A stretch of DNA of 64,000 nt, taken from NCBI GenBank assembly GCA_017311185.1, contig JAESUZ010002383.1, forward strand, positions 186,001-250,000. Direction: 5' to 3'. Positions within the stretch are counted from its first letter, which is position 1. Every line of letters starts with the position of its first letter. Source of the DNA: Proteles cristata cristata. Its lineage: Eukaryota; Chordata; Mammalia; Carnivora; Hyaenidae. The notes under the pieces were generated by a model. It ran no database searches. It saw only the letters and a program-made list of their open reading frames with translations, and was not told the origin of the DNA. Both the position numbers and the translations under genes were made by a program. Below are positions 11,598 through 21,916 of the stretch, piece after piece.

Positions 11598-12256
11598 TCT
11601 TTTTTTTTTTTTTACGGATAGTTTATTTTCAAATTGGTTTCCATATAACACCCAGTGCTCATCCCCACAAGTGCCGTCCTCCATGCCCATCCCCCCCTCC
11701 CCCCACATTCATCAGTCCTCAGTTTGTTTCTCAGCATTCAAGAGTCTCTCATGGTTTGCCTCACTCCCTTTCCCCCACCATTTCCCCCCTTCTTCTCCCC
11801 CTTGTTCCTCCGTTAAGTTCCTCCTAATCCTCCTATACGTGCAAACATATGATATTTGTCCTTCTCTGCCTAACTTATTTCGCTCAGCATAACACCCTCA
11901 AGGTCCATCCATGTTGCTACACATGGCCAGATTTCATTCTTTCTCATTGCCGTGTAGTAGTCCATCGTATAGATAAACCACATCTTCTTGATCCATTCGT
12001 CCATTGATGGACACTTAGGCTCTTTCCATGTTTTAGCTGTTGTTGAGAGTGCTGCTATGAACATTGGGGTACATGTGCCCCTATGCATCAGCATTTCTGT
12101 ATCCCTTGGGTAAATTCCTAGCAATGCTCTTGCTGGGTCATAGGGGAGTTCTACTGTTAATTTCCTGAGGAACCTCCACACTGTTTTCCAGAGGGGCTGC
12201 ACCAGTTTGCATTCCCACCAGCAGTATAGGAGGGTGCCGGTTTCTCCACATCCTCG
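11598..12256 (-). mobile_element. LINE-1, 5'-truncated young insertion (antisense)
   Basis: Read on the minus strand, about 390 bp of the ORF2 3' end are followed by a G-rich 3' UTR, AATAAA (near 11620) and an A-tail next to the left target-site duplication. The frame at 11870-12202 is open for 110 codons and carries familiar ORF2 C-terminal motifs such as LPYDPA, LLGIYP, CTPMFIAAL, PKCPSMDEWIKKMW and MDYYTAM. It stops early at a TAG where other copies carry on, which fits a C-to-T change of a Gln codon. Perfect 15-bp duplications flank it, so the insertion is fairly recent. About 90% of the element is missing at its 5' end. Reverse transcriptase and endonuclease regions are absent, so it cannot move by itself. 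Confidence 0.95.
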
Positions 12257-12271
12257 TGCATGGCCTTTCTT
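12257..12271. repeat. Target-site duplication of L1 (right)
   Basis: TGCATGGCCTTTCTT, identical to 11583-11597. Confidence 0.95.
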
Positions 12272-12379
12272 AAAGGAATGTCACCTTGGCTCAGGGCGGA
12301 TGTCATACACTACTTGTATGGTTGAAGGATCTCTTGATAATATCTTCCTTTATTGGTTAAATTTTTTAGATTGATTTTT

Positions 12380-12596
12380 TTTAATGTTTTTTATTTATTT
12401 CTAGGAGAGAGAGAGAGAGAGAGACAGCGTAAGCAGGGGAGGGTCAGAGAGAGAGGGAGTCATAGACTGAAACAGGCTCCAGGCTCTGAGCTGGCAGTCA
12501 GCACAGAGCCCGACGTGGGGCTCGAACCCACAAACCATGAGATCATGACCTAAGCGAAAGTCGGACGCTTAACCGACTAAGCCACCCAGGCGCCCC
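12380..12596 (-). mobile_element. CAN-SINE, antisense, young
   Basis: TTTCTAGGAGAGAGAGAGAG, AGGGGAGGGTCAGAGAGAGA, GGCAGTCAGCACAGAGCCCG, GGGGCTCGAACCCACAAACC, ending GCCACCCAGGCGCCCC. Perfect 13-bp duplications TAGATTGATTTTT at 12367-12379 and 12597-12609. It is close in sequence to the copy at 26079. Confidence 0.97.
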
Positions 12597-12609
12597 TAGA
12601 TTGATTTTT

Positions 12610-13399
12610 CAAGCAAAGTTAATATTTTGTGTTGTTTCATTAGAATTAGTAAGTTAAGTGTATAAATGAAACAATTCGTTCATTGTCAAATTACCTATAA
12701 TTGGCATAGAAGTGAGGTGCATGAGACTCATGTTTTTATTGGCCTTCTTTTCTTTGACTACTGCCACTTCTCAGGAATGTTAGGTTGAATCAAGTGAGTG
12801 CAAGCCAGCCATAAAACACTTTTGTGTGCTTACCACTTTCAGAGCACCTTAGCTTCATGAAAATGACAGCGTCTCATTGTTCTCTGACAATTTTTGGTTC
12901 TGAATTAGATTACCCACCCATCATAATGTCTGTGGAATTCCATAATAAAATTCTAGTAGAGAAAGATTTTTTGAAAAACAATTTGAGAAAATAAGTCATG
13001 AAGTTAAAAGGATTTAAGAGGCCCCTGAAATTTGTCATAGCTTAAGAAATACCAACTGCATTATAGCATCTCCTAAAATAAAATTTATATAGACATTTTT
13101 TCATATACTATAGACACCTTGAAAACTTAAACTGTTATCCACATCAGTGTTGTAAATTGATATTTCTTAATCATCAGTGGCATGCTTTGTTCTCCTTGAA
13201 TATCTGTATATTTTATTATTATAAATTCATACAGTGGATTTCAATATATAAAATACCCAAATAATTCAACTAACAAGGTTTAGATTTTCTAGCAATTTCC
13301 TACTTCAAATCTCATTTCATATTATTAAGTCAATAAAAATATTTAGTATTAACCAAAATATAGTAGTCTAATATGAGTCTATAGAAGTCGGTTTGTTTT
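12610..13399. other. Intron sequence, no recognised element
   Basis: AT-rich, nothing recognised. Confidence 0.5.
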
Positions 13400-13583
13400 T
13401 AAAGATTTTTATTTTATTTTTGAGCGGGAGGGGTGAGGCAGAGGGAGAGGAAGATAGACTCTCAAGCAGGCTTCACACTCTGTGCAGAGCCTCATGTGGG
13501 GCTTGATCCCAGGACACTGGGATCATGACCCAAGCGGAAATCAAGAGATGGATATTCAACCAACTGAGCCACCCAGTTGCCTC
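13400..13583 (-). mobile_element. CAN-SINE, antisense, older subfamily
   Basis: TTTTTGAGCGGGAGGGG, CTCAAGCAGGCTTCACACTC, GGGATCATGACCCAAGCGG, GAAATCAAGAG, ending CTGAGCCACCCAGTTGCCTC. The GAAATCAAGAG form marks an older carnivore subfamily than the CGAAGTCGGACG form. Confidence 0.9.
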
Positions 13584-14064
13584 GAGAACTCACCTTTTTA
13601 TTTGAATTTGTTTAATGTCGTATTTGTCACTAAAGAACATTTAAAGTCAATGTATTCCTCTCCTTTCTGGGCATTTATATACTTTCATAAATCATCCTAG
13701 AAGCACTGGCTAGGATGCTGTGATACACCCTCATGCTTTCAGAGGTTTGCCAGGTGATCATTGCCCTTTGTTTTCCACCTGCAGATATGGCTTAGTAATT
13801 ATTTTCATAACCATCAGTCGTCACTTGTCCCAAATCCACAGTAACTCAAATTTTAAAATAGTAGCAAATGAGACTACGAACATTAGATTTGCAAGTCCAA
13901 ATAAATAGTGTCTGTGTATTTCCCCTTGTTCACGTATTATTCTTGTTAAGTACTTCAGTTGATTGGATATGGGATGATTTGCCGTATGAAAATCTTTGTC
14001 TATTTTCCAAAGACTTGTGTTTGCTTATTTTCTCTGAATTTTCTGTATATTTTAAACATTGAAG

Positions 14065-14298
14065 GGTTTTTTTTTTAATTTTTTTATTTTTTTTACTTTT
14101 TTAATTGAGAGACAGAGAGAGACAGAGCATGAGCATGGGTGGGAAGGTCAGAGAGAAGGGGAGACATAGAATTGGAAGCAGGCTCCAGGCTCCAAGCTAT
14201 CAGCACAGAGCCTGACACGGGGCTCTAACCCAGGAACCATGAGATCATGACCTGAGCCAAAGTTGAACGCTCAACCAACCAAGCGACCCAGACGCCCC
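14065..14298 (-). mobile_element. CAN-SINE, antisense, left arm of an inverted SINE pair
   Basis: T-rich tail at 14066-14103, then GAGAGACAGAGAGAGACAG, GGAAGCAGGCTCCAGGCTCC, GAGATCATGACCTGAGCC, ending ACCCAGACGCCCC. Its left flank (14053-14064) is TAAACATTGAAG. The sequence on its right is not a direct repeat of this but carries its reverse complement 20 bp further on (14319-14330). Confidence 0.95.
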
Positions 14299-14330
14299 CA
14301 TGGAACACTTACAATAAACTTCAATGTTTA
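14299..14330. other. 32-bp spacer, inverted between two SINEs
   Basis: Bases 14299-14311 are the reverse complement of 14557-14569 (TAAGTGTTCCATG). Bases 14319-14330 are the reverse complement of 14053-14064 (TAAACATTGAAG). Both outer flanks would be ordinary target-site duplications if the spacer were turned round. Confidence 0.85.
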
Positions 14331-14556
14331 GGGGCGCCTGGGTGGCTCGGTCGGTTGAGTGTTCAACTTCGGCTCAGGTCATGATCTCACGGTTGCTGGG
14401 TTAGAGCCCCGCGTCAGGCTCTGTGCTGACAGCAAGCTCAGAGCCTGGACCCTCTTTCGGATTCTGTTTCTCCCTCTCTCTCTGGCCCTCCTCTGTTCAT
14501 GCTCTCTCTCTCTCTCTCTCTCTCTCAGAAATAAATAAAAACATTAAAAAAATTTT
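14331..14556 (+). mobile_element. CAN-SINE, sense, right arm of an inverted SINE pair
   Basis: GGGGCGCCTGGGTGGCTCGG, GCTCAGGTCATGATCTCACG, GAGCCCCGCGTCAGGCTC, (CT)n and AAATAAATAAAAACATTAAA. Its right flank is TAAGTGTTCCATG (14557-14569), with the matching copy on its left inverted at 14299-14311. Confidence 0.96.
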
Positions 14557-14569
14557 TAAGTGTTCCATG

Positions 14570-14818
14570 AAGTTTTGTTTTAGTTCTAGTTATTTCTACA
14601 TTGTTTCTGACATTTAGACTTTATGAACATAGGCAAACTTTATGTTTTTAATAGACAGATTTTTTATAAGTAATAATGTTTTATTTTTCCAAAAAGTTTT
14701 ACACTCTGTTATATTTATTGTAATTTTGAAGGTTTTATGTTATTTCTTTGAGGTTTCTTTAATGTCAATTTTTTTAACCTGTAGCCCATTTGTTCTGAGC
14801 TTTTAACCACTTTTTAAA

Positions 14819-14820
<2 letters not shown>
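14570..14820. other. Intron sequence, no recognised element
   Basis: Short T-rich single-copy stretch between the inverted SINE pair and the TTA microsatellite; nothing recognised. Confidence 0.5.
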
Positions 14821-14855
<35 letters not shown>

Positions 14856-14857
14856 TT
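14821..14857. repeat. (TTA)n microsatellite
   Basis: About 12 ATT/TTA units. Confidence 0.95.
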
Positions 14858-15142
14858 AAGTACTTCCCGAGCTTCTGGTGACTTTTATTTATGTAAAAGT
14901 AATAGTCTTGGGTGGGGGATGGGCAGGTCTATAGATGTGTGTTTAGTGTATATCTGTTGTAGAGAGCAAAGTTTCCATTGCAAAATATATCAGTTAGATA
15001 CAATTAAAACTTATCAGAAATTATTTTCTAAAGATATGTTTCCTAAATATTTCTGTTTATAAATCAATCTTAGAGAAAAAAAGGCCTCCTTCAATTTTAA
15101 ATTTCTAGGAGATGCTTTAAAATGTCAAAAAAGATAATAAAT

Positions 15143-15338
15143 GTTTTTAATGTTTATTTTTGAGAGGAAGAGAAAAAGAGAGCACACATATGCGCTCACA
15201 CACACACAGAACAAAGGATCTGAAGCAGGCTCCACACTGACAGTAGAGATCCAAATGCAGGGCTCAAACTCAGGAACCGTGAGATCATTTCCTGAGACAA
15301 AGTTGGATGTTTAACTGACCGAGCCACCCAGGTGCCCC
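15143..15338 (-). mobile_element. CAN-SINE, antisense
   Basis: AATGTTTATTTTTGAGAGG, GAAGCAGGCTCCACACTGAC, GAACCGTGAGATCATTTCC, ending GAGCCACCCAGGTGCCCC. Perfect 15-bp duplications AAAAAGATAATAAAT at 15128-15142 and 15339-15353. Confidence 0.96.
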
Positions 15339-15353
15339 AAAAAGATAATAAAT

Positions 15354-16465
15354 TTTATGCGGATACTTTATGATGGAAAATGGCTCTTTAGCTGAAAGCT
15401 TAAAGTATTACATAGAGAAAACTCAAGTTTGAGTCCACTTCCAATGACACTGAACTATTGTATTCCCCAGTTAGCTCCCACATTTTTTCATAATGGTTTC
15501 CTTTGCCTGCCATCCTCCCCCGCCCCCAACCAACACCATCCTTTGCATATCCATGTGGTTTTCAGGACTTTGCTGTAATAACTCTGACCCTTCAATTTGG
15601 GCTTTGATGTCACCTTTTGTGCACCTTCGGACACCTGCATTTTCCCCTGTCACACCAATGTGTGAAGGAGTGTTTTTTGCTCAGTGCTCCTTTCTAGGCT
15701 GTGAGCTTCCTGAGGGCAGGTATGCTGCCTGATAGGTCGCTGCATTGTCACTGCCGAGTGTCGTACCCAGCTTTGTCCCAGCTGACGGTGGCTCACCCAC
15801 AGGGGTTCTGGATGAAGCAGCTGTGAGGCTGGAATGTGGAGGCAGTAGGGAAGGAAAAGATACCCCAGGACTGTTGATAGGTGAGCGGCGTTGAGAAAAC
15901 TTCTGTGTAAGAAGCAGAAGAGGAGAAATTGTTAAGTGCTGTACGTGAACTCGGTTAACTAGGAAAAGGATGAACACAGACACCAGACCAGGGAATCAGA
16001 TTCTTCAGAGAAAAAGGAAGGTGGTAGAAGAAAAAATAGTTGTCCAAAATAATCCTGTTTCCCTTGGTTTGGCGGTATGTTATCCAGTCAGAGATAACCT
16101 GAAGCGACTTTACTGTACATTACTGTGGTAACGGAAGGAACTCTGGAGTCTGACAGGTAGGCTGTTGGTATGCTGGTGATAAGGAGTGGATAGTGTAGCT
16201 TTAGATTTTGCAAATTTATTGAAGAGAAGAAGAAAAAGACGGAGAGCCTTAAACCCTAACTGAAGGAAAGGGAGCTGAGACTGATGCATAATAAAGATGA
16301 TCTGGTGTTGAGCGATGGTAATAATGACAATTCCCAAACACATACTGGTAAATAGTATGGGGGCGGGGTAGGCTTACATCATTTATGTACATCTCAGGAC
16401 TAACATCTGGGAAAGATTTCATTGTTATCCTGAAAGATGTCTGAGAGGGGACTTTATCTAGTATG
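15354..16465. other. Intron sequence, no recognised element
   Basis: The short frames at 15471-15983 on both strands overlap one another and show no domain features. Nothing else recognised. Confidence 0.5.
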
Positions 16466-16467
16466 CT

Positions 16468-16580
16468 GTCTCAGTGACTGAGAGGCAAGGAACTTGCCCA
16501 GGGGCCCCAGAACTAGTAAACTTTAGAGTGTTGGGATGGAATCCAGTTAGAGTCTTAAGCTCCAGCCTCTAATCTAAGCT
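16468..16580 (-). repeat. MIR SINE (antisense)
   Basis: GAGAGGCAAGGAACTTGCCC, AGGGGCCCCAGAACTAGTAA, GGGATGGAATCCAGTTAGAG. Confidence 0.75.
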
Positions 16581-16619
16581 TTCACTGAATTTCATGAGAC
16601 ATTTGTGCTATAGCTGTCC

Positions 16620-16725
16620 GTGTTTACTTTATCTCACTAGATCCTCAGGAAATGTGTAAGATAAGCAGAAAAGTGTTACTGTCTTCAACTGAAAGGCAAA
16701 GAGGCCGACTGAAAGGAAACAGAGG
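16620..16725 (-). repeat. MIR-like fragment (antisense)
   Basis: TTTATCTCACTAGATCCTCA with GGAAATGTGTAAGATAAG resembles the antisense MIR 3' half. It may be the same type of insertion as the preceding fragment, but the order argues for a second copy. Confidence 0.5.
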
Positions 16726-18079
16726 TGGCCAGGTCTCTGCAGCCTGCAAATAGTAGTGGTCTAGCCTCTAATAACATCACACTTTCCAGTAAATCATGGC
16801 ACCCACCTCTGCAGAGGGTCCTTCTTTAGGAAAGTAGTACTCACATCAGTCTTTCTGTTATAAAACAGCAGGTATGTGTATGTGTCTGTTAGATAACCAT
16901 TTTACCGTGTTCAAAAGTATTAACTTTAGAAAATAAAGCTGTCGGTTATTAAAAAAAAAAAACAGGTTTATTTGAGCGTAACAGAGAATTGTGACTCAAG
17001 ACATGTAAGCTATGAGAAAGCCGCAAAGTCCAAGAAACAAAGGAGAGGAATATTACTTTATAGAGAACAGGAAGGAAGTTGGATTGTTGGAATGAAAGTC
17101 CAATGGAGAAAAAAAGCAAGAGCTGAAGGGAATGATGGATTCTCCTTGGCTGAGTTGCAGGCATTCTCGGTTTCTTGTAGGAGATGCAATGTACGTCTGT
17201 CTTTCCCTTTTGCCTGTAGTTGGTGATTCTTTCCTGTTGTTCATTGTGTTCGGTCTGTCATTGACATTGAATGGTATGTCTCCCCTTCTAGCTTTCCTTT
17301 CTTGCCTCCAAAGTTCACTTTAATGAGGTTTCCCTTTATTACTTGTAATAGAGGAAAAATTGCATTCTTCCTGGGTCTGCACATCCAGAGATGAAAAGGG
17401 TGTTCCATGAAGAGTTTATATCATTGTGGGTTGTAAAAGGAAAACATATGAGCTGGGTTTTTAAAATCTCTCTCCATGACGTACCGAGTACCTCATGAGT
17501 ATCACAAGAATGGTATTTTGTGTCCTAACTTAGTTAATAATAACTTCGGGTCAGCATTATTACAGGAGCTAATGCCGTGTTCCAAGATCAGCAGTGCCTT
17601 TGAACAAATGCAGCAAAACTATTGCATAAGGAAAGCTATGAGTTTGCATTCTTCGTTTTAAGTGAAGCCTTGCAATAATGTCAGAAAGTAACAATAGTCT
17701 CTTAAAATTTACCAACCTTGGTTAGATAATGATCAGCCAGATTACTGCTTTTTCTCTCCAGGTCTTATTTTTTTCTCCCCTAACTAAATCTTCCTGAGAG
17801 TGTGTGTTTTCGACCACTCGTAGCCATGTTTCTATTTATGTCTAAGGCTTTGGATTTAAATTACTGACTTGAAGTAGTTAAAGAAGAGAGGGCAAGGAGG
17901 CAGGAGAAAGGAAGAAAAACCCATTTTGAATCCAGTCCATGATCCCTGCTGTGCTAATTGTCCTCACATTTATCCAGTGGACACCACCACCTGCAAAGTC
18001 AGTAATTTTATATCCACTTACACCAAAATGAAAATCGAGGCTAGAACAGTGAAGAGAGTTGTACAGAGTCTCCCAGGGA
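16726..18079. other. Intron sequence, no recognised element
   Basis: Contains an A-run at 16951-16962 and overlapping short frames on both strands at 16949-17323 without domain features. Confidence 0.5.
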
Positions 18080-18096
18080 GAAAGGGAGGTAGATTT

Positions 18097-18309
18097 TTAA
18101 ATTTTTTTTTAATGTTTATTTTACTTTTGAGACAGAGCTTGAGTGGGGGGAGGGGCAGAGAGAGAGGGCGACACAGAATCTGAAGCAGGCTCCAGGTTCT
18201 GAGCTAGCTGTCAGCATAGAGTCCGACGCGGGGCTCGAACCCACGGACCATGAGATCATGACCTGAGCCAAGGTCAGCCACCCAACCGACTGAGCCACCC
18301 AGGCGCCCC
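18097..18309 (-). mobile_element. CAN-SINE, antisense, young
   Basis: T-rich tail, GAGGGGCAGAGAGAGAGGG, GAAGCAGGCTCCAGGTTC, CGACGCGGGGCTCGAACCC, ending GAGCCACCCAGGCGCCCC. Perfect 17-bp duplications GAAAGGGAGGTAGATTT at 18080-18096 and 18310-18326. Confidence 0.97.
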
Positions 18310-18468
18310 GAAAGGGAGGTAGATTTAAGCCCATATTTGACTCTTGATGCCATGCTTTTTATCTCTACCCCTAAAGGCCGTGACATTCAAATTCACTCTT
18401 GGGATGTATTTATAAAGTTTGTGAAATATAATCATGGTAGAAAGTAACTAATAACCTTGTGAAACACA

Positions 18469-18469
<1 letters not shown>

Positions 18470-18507
<38 letters not shown>
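18470..18507. repeat. (CA)n microsatellite
   Basis: About 19 CA units. Confidence 0.97.
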
Positions 18508-18509
<2 letters not shown>

Positions 18510-19029
18510 CATACCTAATTGCCCACCTCTCCAGACAGAGATGGAACCCTGTCATCACACATAACCCCAGATGTCTTTTTTCCTATGACACTCTCGCCTA
18601 CCGGAGAAAAATAATTTCTCCTAATTCATGGCAATAACTTGTTTTCCTCTTCCTTATGACCAGTTTTGAATTTTTTTAAATTATTACTTAACTAAGGACA
18701 CTCCATGTGTCCAGGTGGGGAGAAAGGATATTCACTGGGAAGTTATACAATAATATGCTGTTCTCCCATTGAAGATCAAGAGTCTTAAAATTTGGACTCA
18801 GATGACCGTTTCTCAGCCCTTGAGTGCCCCTAAGTGGCCATGACAGAAAGTACAGCATTTTACAACTCCAGCCAGCAGCAGTGCCTTCTTATGGGTTCCT
18901 GTTCTCCCTTCTACAGTGTTCTGTATCCCTCCTTCCCCTCCCCCCCCCCCGCATTAAGCAGGGGCTCCTAGGATTTTATTTTGACTTCTCCTCCAGAAAG
19001 GCATTTTTGCAGTGTTAATTTTAAACGGG

Positions 19030-19370
19030 AAATCGCTGGCATGCTAACGTGGCCGTCTGTCCTGCTCCCCACTTAGGAGTCCATGAGAGCCCTGTCACTG
19101 CAAATGTCAAATCAGTCGGGGATTAGGCAGGGGCTGTGGCCCTAAACCTGCCGGTCAGCAAATATGCCTTGCTTTTCCTTCGTGTTCACGGAGCTTTGTG
19201 TGTTAGGAACAAGTCCATTTGCTGTGGTTTTGTTATGAGCTGTCAGGCCGTTTAATGCCACAGATGGATGTTTTGATTTGTATTCCCTTTTGAAGCTACT
19301 TCATGGGGATCAGGCTGGCTCTGAACACATGCAGTTTGTGGGCATTTACTCGGCAAGGGGAGGTACTTTT
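19030..19370. promoter_or_regulatory. Candidate conserved non-coding DNA (low-repeat block)
   Basis: No repeat recognised, and base composition is balanced, unlike the AT-rich surroundings. Ungapped words such as CAAATGTCAAATCAGTC, GTTATGAGCTGTCAGGCCG and CACAGATGGATGTTTTG contain TGTCA and CAGATG elements. No conservation data are available here. Confidence 0.25.
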
Positions 19371-19589
19371 AGTAATGGAAAGGAAGTAATTTAATAGCAC
19401 TTTTAAGACTTAGCCTTGGTGGGAATTCATTGGTTCCTTGGTTTCATAATCAAGGCAGAAATTCTTTTTTCGTGTGTCTCCATGGAGTCCATATGCAACT
19501 CTTATGTTTTGTAAAGGCGGAAAAAGTTCATTCTGCTTTAAGTTATTATCGTGTATTTTGAATGACGTAATCTTTCCTAATGGCAAATT

Positions 19590-19930
19590 TAGTTCATTCA
19601 CATATTGAGCAAATATTGATGGAGGGACCTTGTATATGCCCAAGCTTTGGCATGAATAAGACAATACACTTCCTGTTTTCACAACACGTAATATTCTATA
19701 GAGGACGACCAAGAAGTGATCATTAAATAAATGAATATAAACGAGATAATTTCAGATACCTGTAAGAAATGTGAAGAAAACCAGAATTCTTTGGTTGGAG
19801 AATGAGTGGGAAGAGAGAAGAGCTATTTTCGACGAGAAGGCAGGAAAGCCTTTTCTCTGAGAGGTCGTTGGGGCTTCATTACCAGTGCAGAGCACAAACC
19901 ACGAGTTGAACAGCTTCAGAGGCAGTGAGA
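19590..19930 (-). repeat. L2 LINE fragment (antisense)
   Basis: GTTCATTCACATATTGAGC, then GACAATACACTTCCTG, AATATTCTATAGAGGACGA and TTTTCTCTGAGAGGTCG follow the order of an antisense L2 3' end. Confidence 0.65.
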
Positions 19931-20029
19931 TCAGAAAATGCAAAATCACAGCAGCATAAATGTACTTTGATGCATCTGAGAACCAGAAGATGATTAATGA
20001 GTCAAGAGGAGCATAGTAAGAATGAAGGT

Positions 20030-20055
20030 GGGCGGGTGGGGGTGGGGGCGGGGGG
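20030..20055 (+). other. G-quadruplex motif
   Basis: Five runs of three to six G separated by single C or T bases, directly before the head of the next SINE. Confidence 0.85.
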
Positions 20056-20266
20056 AGGTACCTGCGTGGCTCGATTGGTTAAGCATCCAACTTCGGCTCA
20101 GGTCATGAGCTCACAGTTTGTAAGTTTGAGCCCCGTGTTGGGCTCTGTGCTGACAGCTCAGAGCTTGGAGCCTGCTTTGAATTCTGTGTCTCCCTCTCTC
20201 ACTGCCTCTCCCCTACTCACACTCCATCTCTCTTTATCTCTCAAAAATAAATAAACATTAAATTAA
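20052..20266 (+). mobile_element. CAN-SINE, sense
   Basis: TACCTGCGTGGCTCGATTGG, GGCTCAGGTCATGAGCTCAC, GAGCCCCGTGTTGGGCTC, TCTCTCAAAAATAAATAAAC. The head merges into the upstream G-rich tract. Confidence 0.94.
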
Positions 20267-20479
20267 GAGAAAAGAATAAAGCTGGGAAGAGAGAAGCAGC
20301 CAGATCTAACCTCTTTAGGCAGTGCTCGGATGGTATTCTGCAGTGTTCGTTACAGGGTGCTTATCCTAGAGGCCCCATAATCTACCTGGTTTTAAGTAAA
20401 TGGTGATAACAAATTAGATTTTCATGTAGATCCTTCAAAAAAGCTATAATGAATAGGAAGGCTTGTGAGTTTTTTTAAA

Positions 20480-20711
20480 TTTTTTTATTTAAAAAATTTT
20501 TAACATTTATTTATTTTGAGAGAAACAGAGAGTGAGACAGAGTGTGAATGAGGGAGGGGCTGAGAGAGAGAAGGAGACACAGGATCCGAAGCAGGCTGCA
20601 GGCTCCGAGCTGCCAGCACAGAGCCCGACGTGGGGCTCGAACCCACAAACAGCAAGATCATGACTGGAGCTGAAGTCAGACGCTCAACCGACTGAGCCAC
20701 CCAGGCGTCCT
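20480..20711 (-). mobile_element. CAN-SINE, antisense
   Basis: AACATTTATTTATTTTGAGA, GAAGCAGGCTGCAGGCTCC, GGGGCTCGAACCCACAAAC, ending GAGCCACCCAGGCGTCC. Duplications TTGTGAGTTTTTTAAA (right, 20712-20727), with one extra T in the left copy starting at 20463. Confidence 0.96.
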
Positions 20712-20727
20712 TTGTGAGTTTTTTAAA

Positions 20728-21864
20728 AATCATATAGGACAGAAGATGCTGCTTATAATATATCACCGTGAAGTAGACATAAACCAATCCAACAAGTACA
20801 ATATAAGAGTTTTACTTTCAGATTAACATACTTTTTCTCAAAGCCCTTTTCTGACCCTTTTGTCCCCACATTTTCCTTGACACGTACTGAGTTTTTGAGA
20901 TTTAGATAGCACCTCACAAGCCAGGCTGCTGGAGGGTTGCTGCACCTGCTCAAGTGTGTGGTCTTGTCCCAGTACAAGTACTTGCTATCATGCCCTTGGC
21001 CTTTTCAAAGAATATCCTAGGCAGCCGCTGCTCTATTTGCTCTTGGATTTATGTAGAGATGTTTTTGAGGATTATGCATCCTCTCATCATGCGACCTGTC
21101 AGGGAGATATGTTATCTGCTCAAGCACCGGGGGAAAAAAAAAAAAATGTTTTTTCCTGGATAGTTGAAGTGCTTTTAATCTCAAAGACAGAGCATGTTTC
21201 CTCTTTGCCAGGGACCAAAACTAAGTCCACCTCTTAAAGCGATTTCTGTGAATGAACAGCACTTAACGTTTTTCCATAAGTTACTTACCTATTTATTCAT
21301 CCTGTGGTATCAAACACTTTTCTGGAAACTACCTAGAATCCTTTCTCATCAGATACATAACAGAATATATAGACCCCATAGAACGTGCTCACAACCTGCA
21401 AGCCTATGTTCTCGTTAATTTCAAATTGCTAACAGGTACTTAGCACTTCCTTTTGCCCTGTTATTTCCTGAGTGCAGCAGGCGCTGGTGGATCCTTCCAT
21501 TTCACCTCAGCCTGCACGTCCTTCTCTAGACCCCACACCACACCTAGGCTTCTGTGTCTGAAATGGACTGTTAACTACAAAAGATGGCAATAAATCAAAA
21601 TGCAAGCACTTCCTCCTTGAAACATGTTGGGTTGGCAGCCTGCTCTCCTTATCCCAGGAATGTGCCTTTCCTCTTGTTTGTAACTTTTTTCTCAGACCTT
21701 GGAAAGATCTTGGAGAAGGGACTTCCCTCTAACACAGACCATATTCTCTTCAAGAGCATTTCTAAAACCATCTTCCTTGTGCTTTCAGAAGAAGAAATAA
21801 TGCAAGGTCGAGACACAATTTTATTAATGCAAAAACCCAGATTTTATATGCCAAGCATGCAGAA

Positions 21865-21867
<3 letters not shown>
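20728..21867. other. Intron sequence, no recognised element
   Basis: No repeat or gene recognised. Overlapping short frames at 20954-21418 lack domain features. Confidence 0.5.

Positions 21868-21915
<48 letters not shown>
21868..21915. repeat. (GT)n microsatellite
   Basis: About 24 TG units, uninterrupted. Confidence 0.98.

Positions 21916-21916
<1 letters not shown>

Noticed and set aside
11870..12202. 110-codon minus-strand frame as a gene
   Set aside because: It is the C-terminal part of L1 ORF2 inside a 5'-truncated element with target-site duplications.
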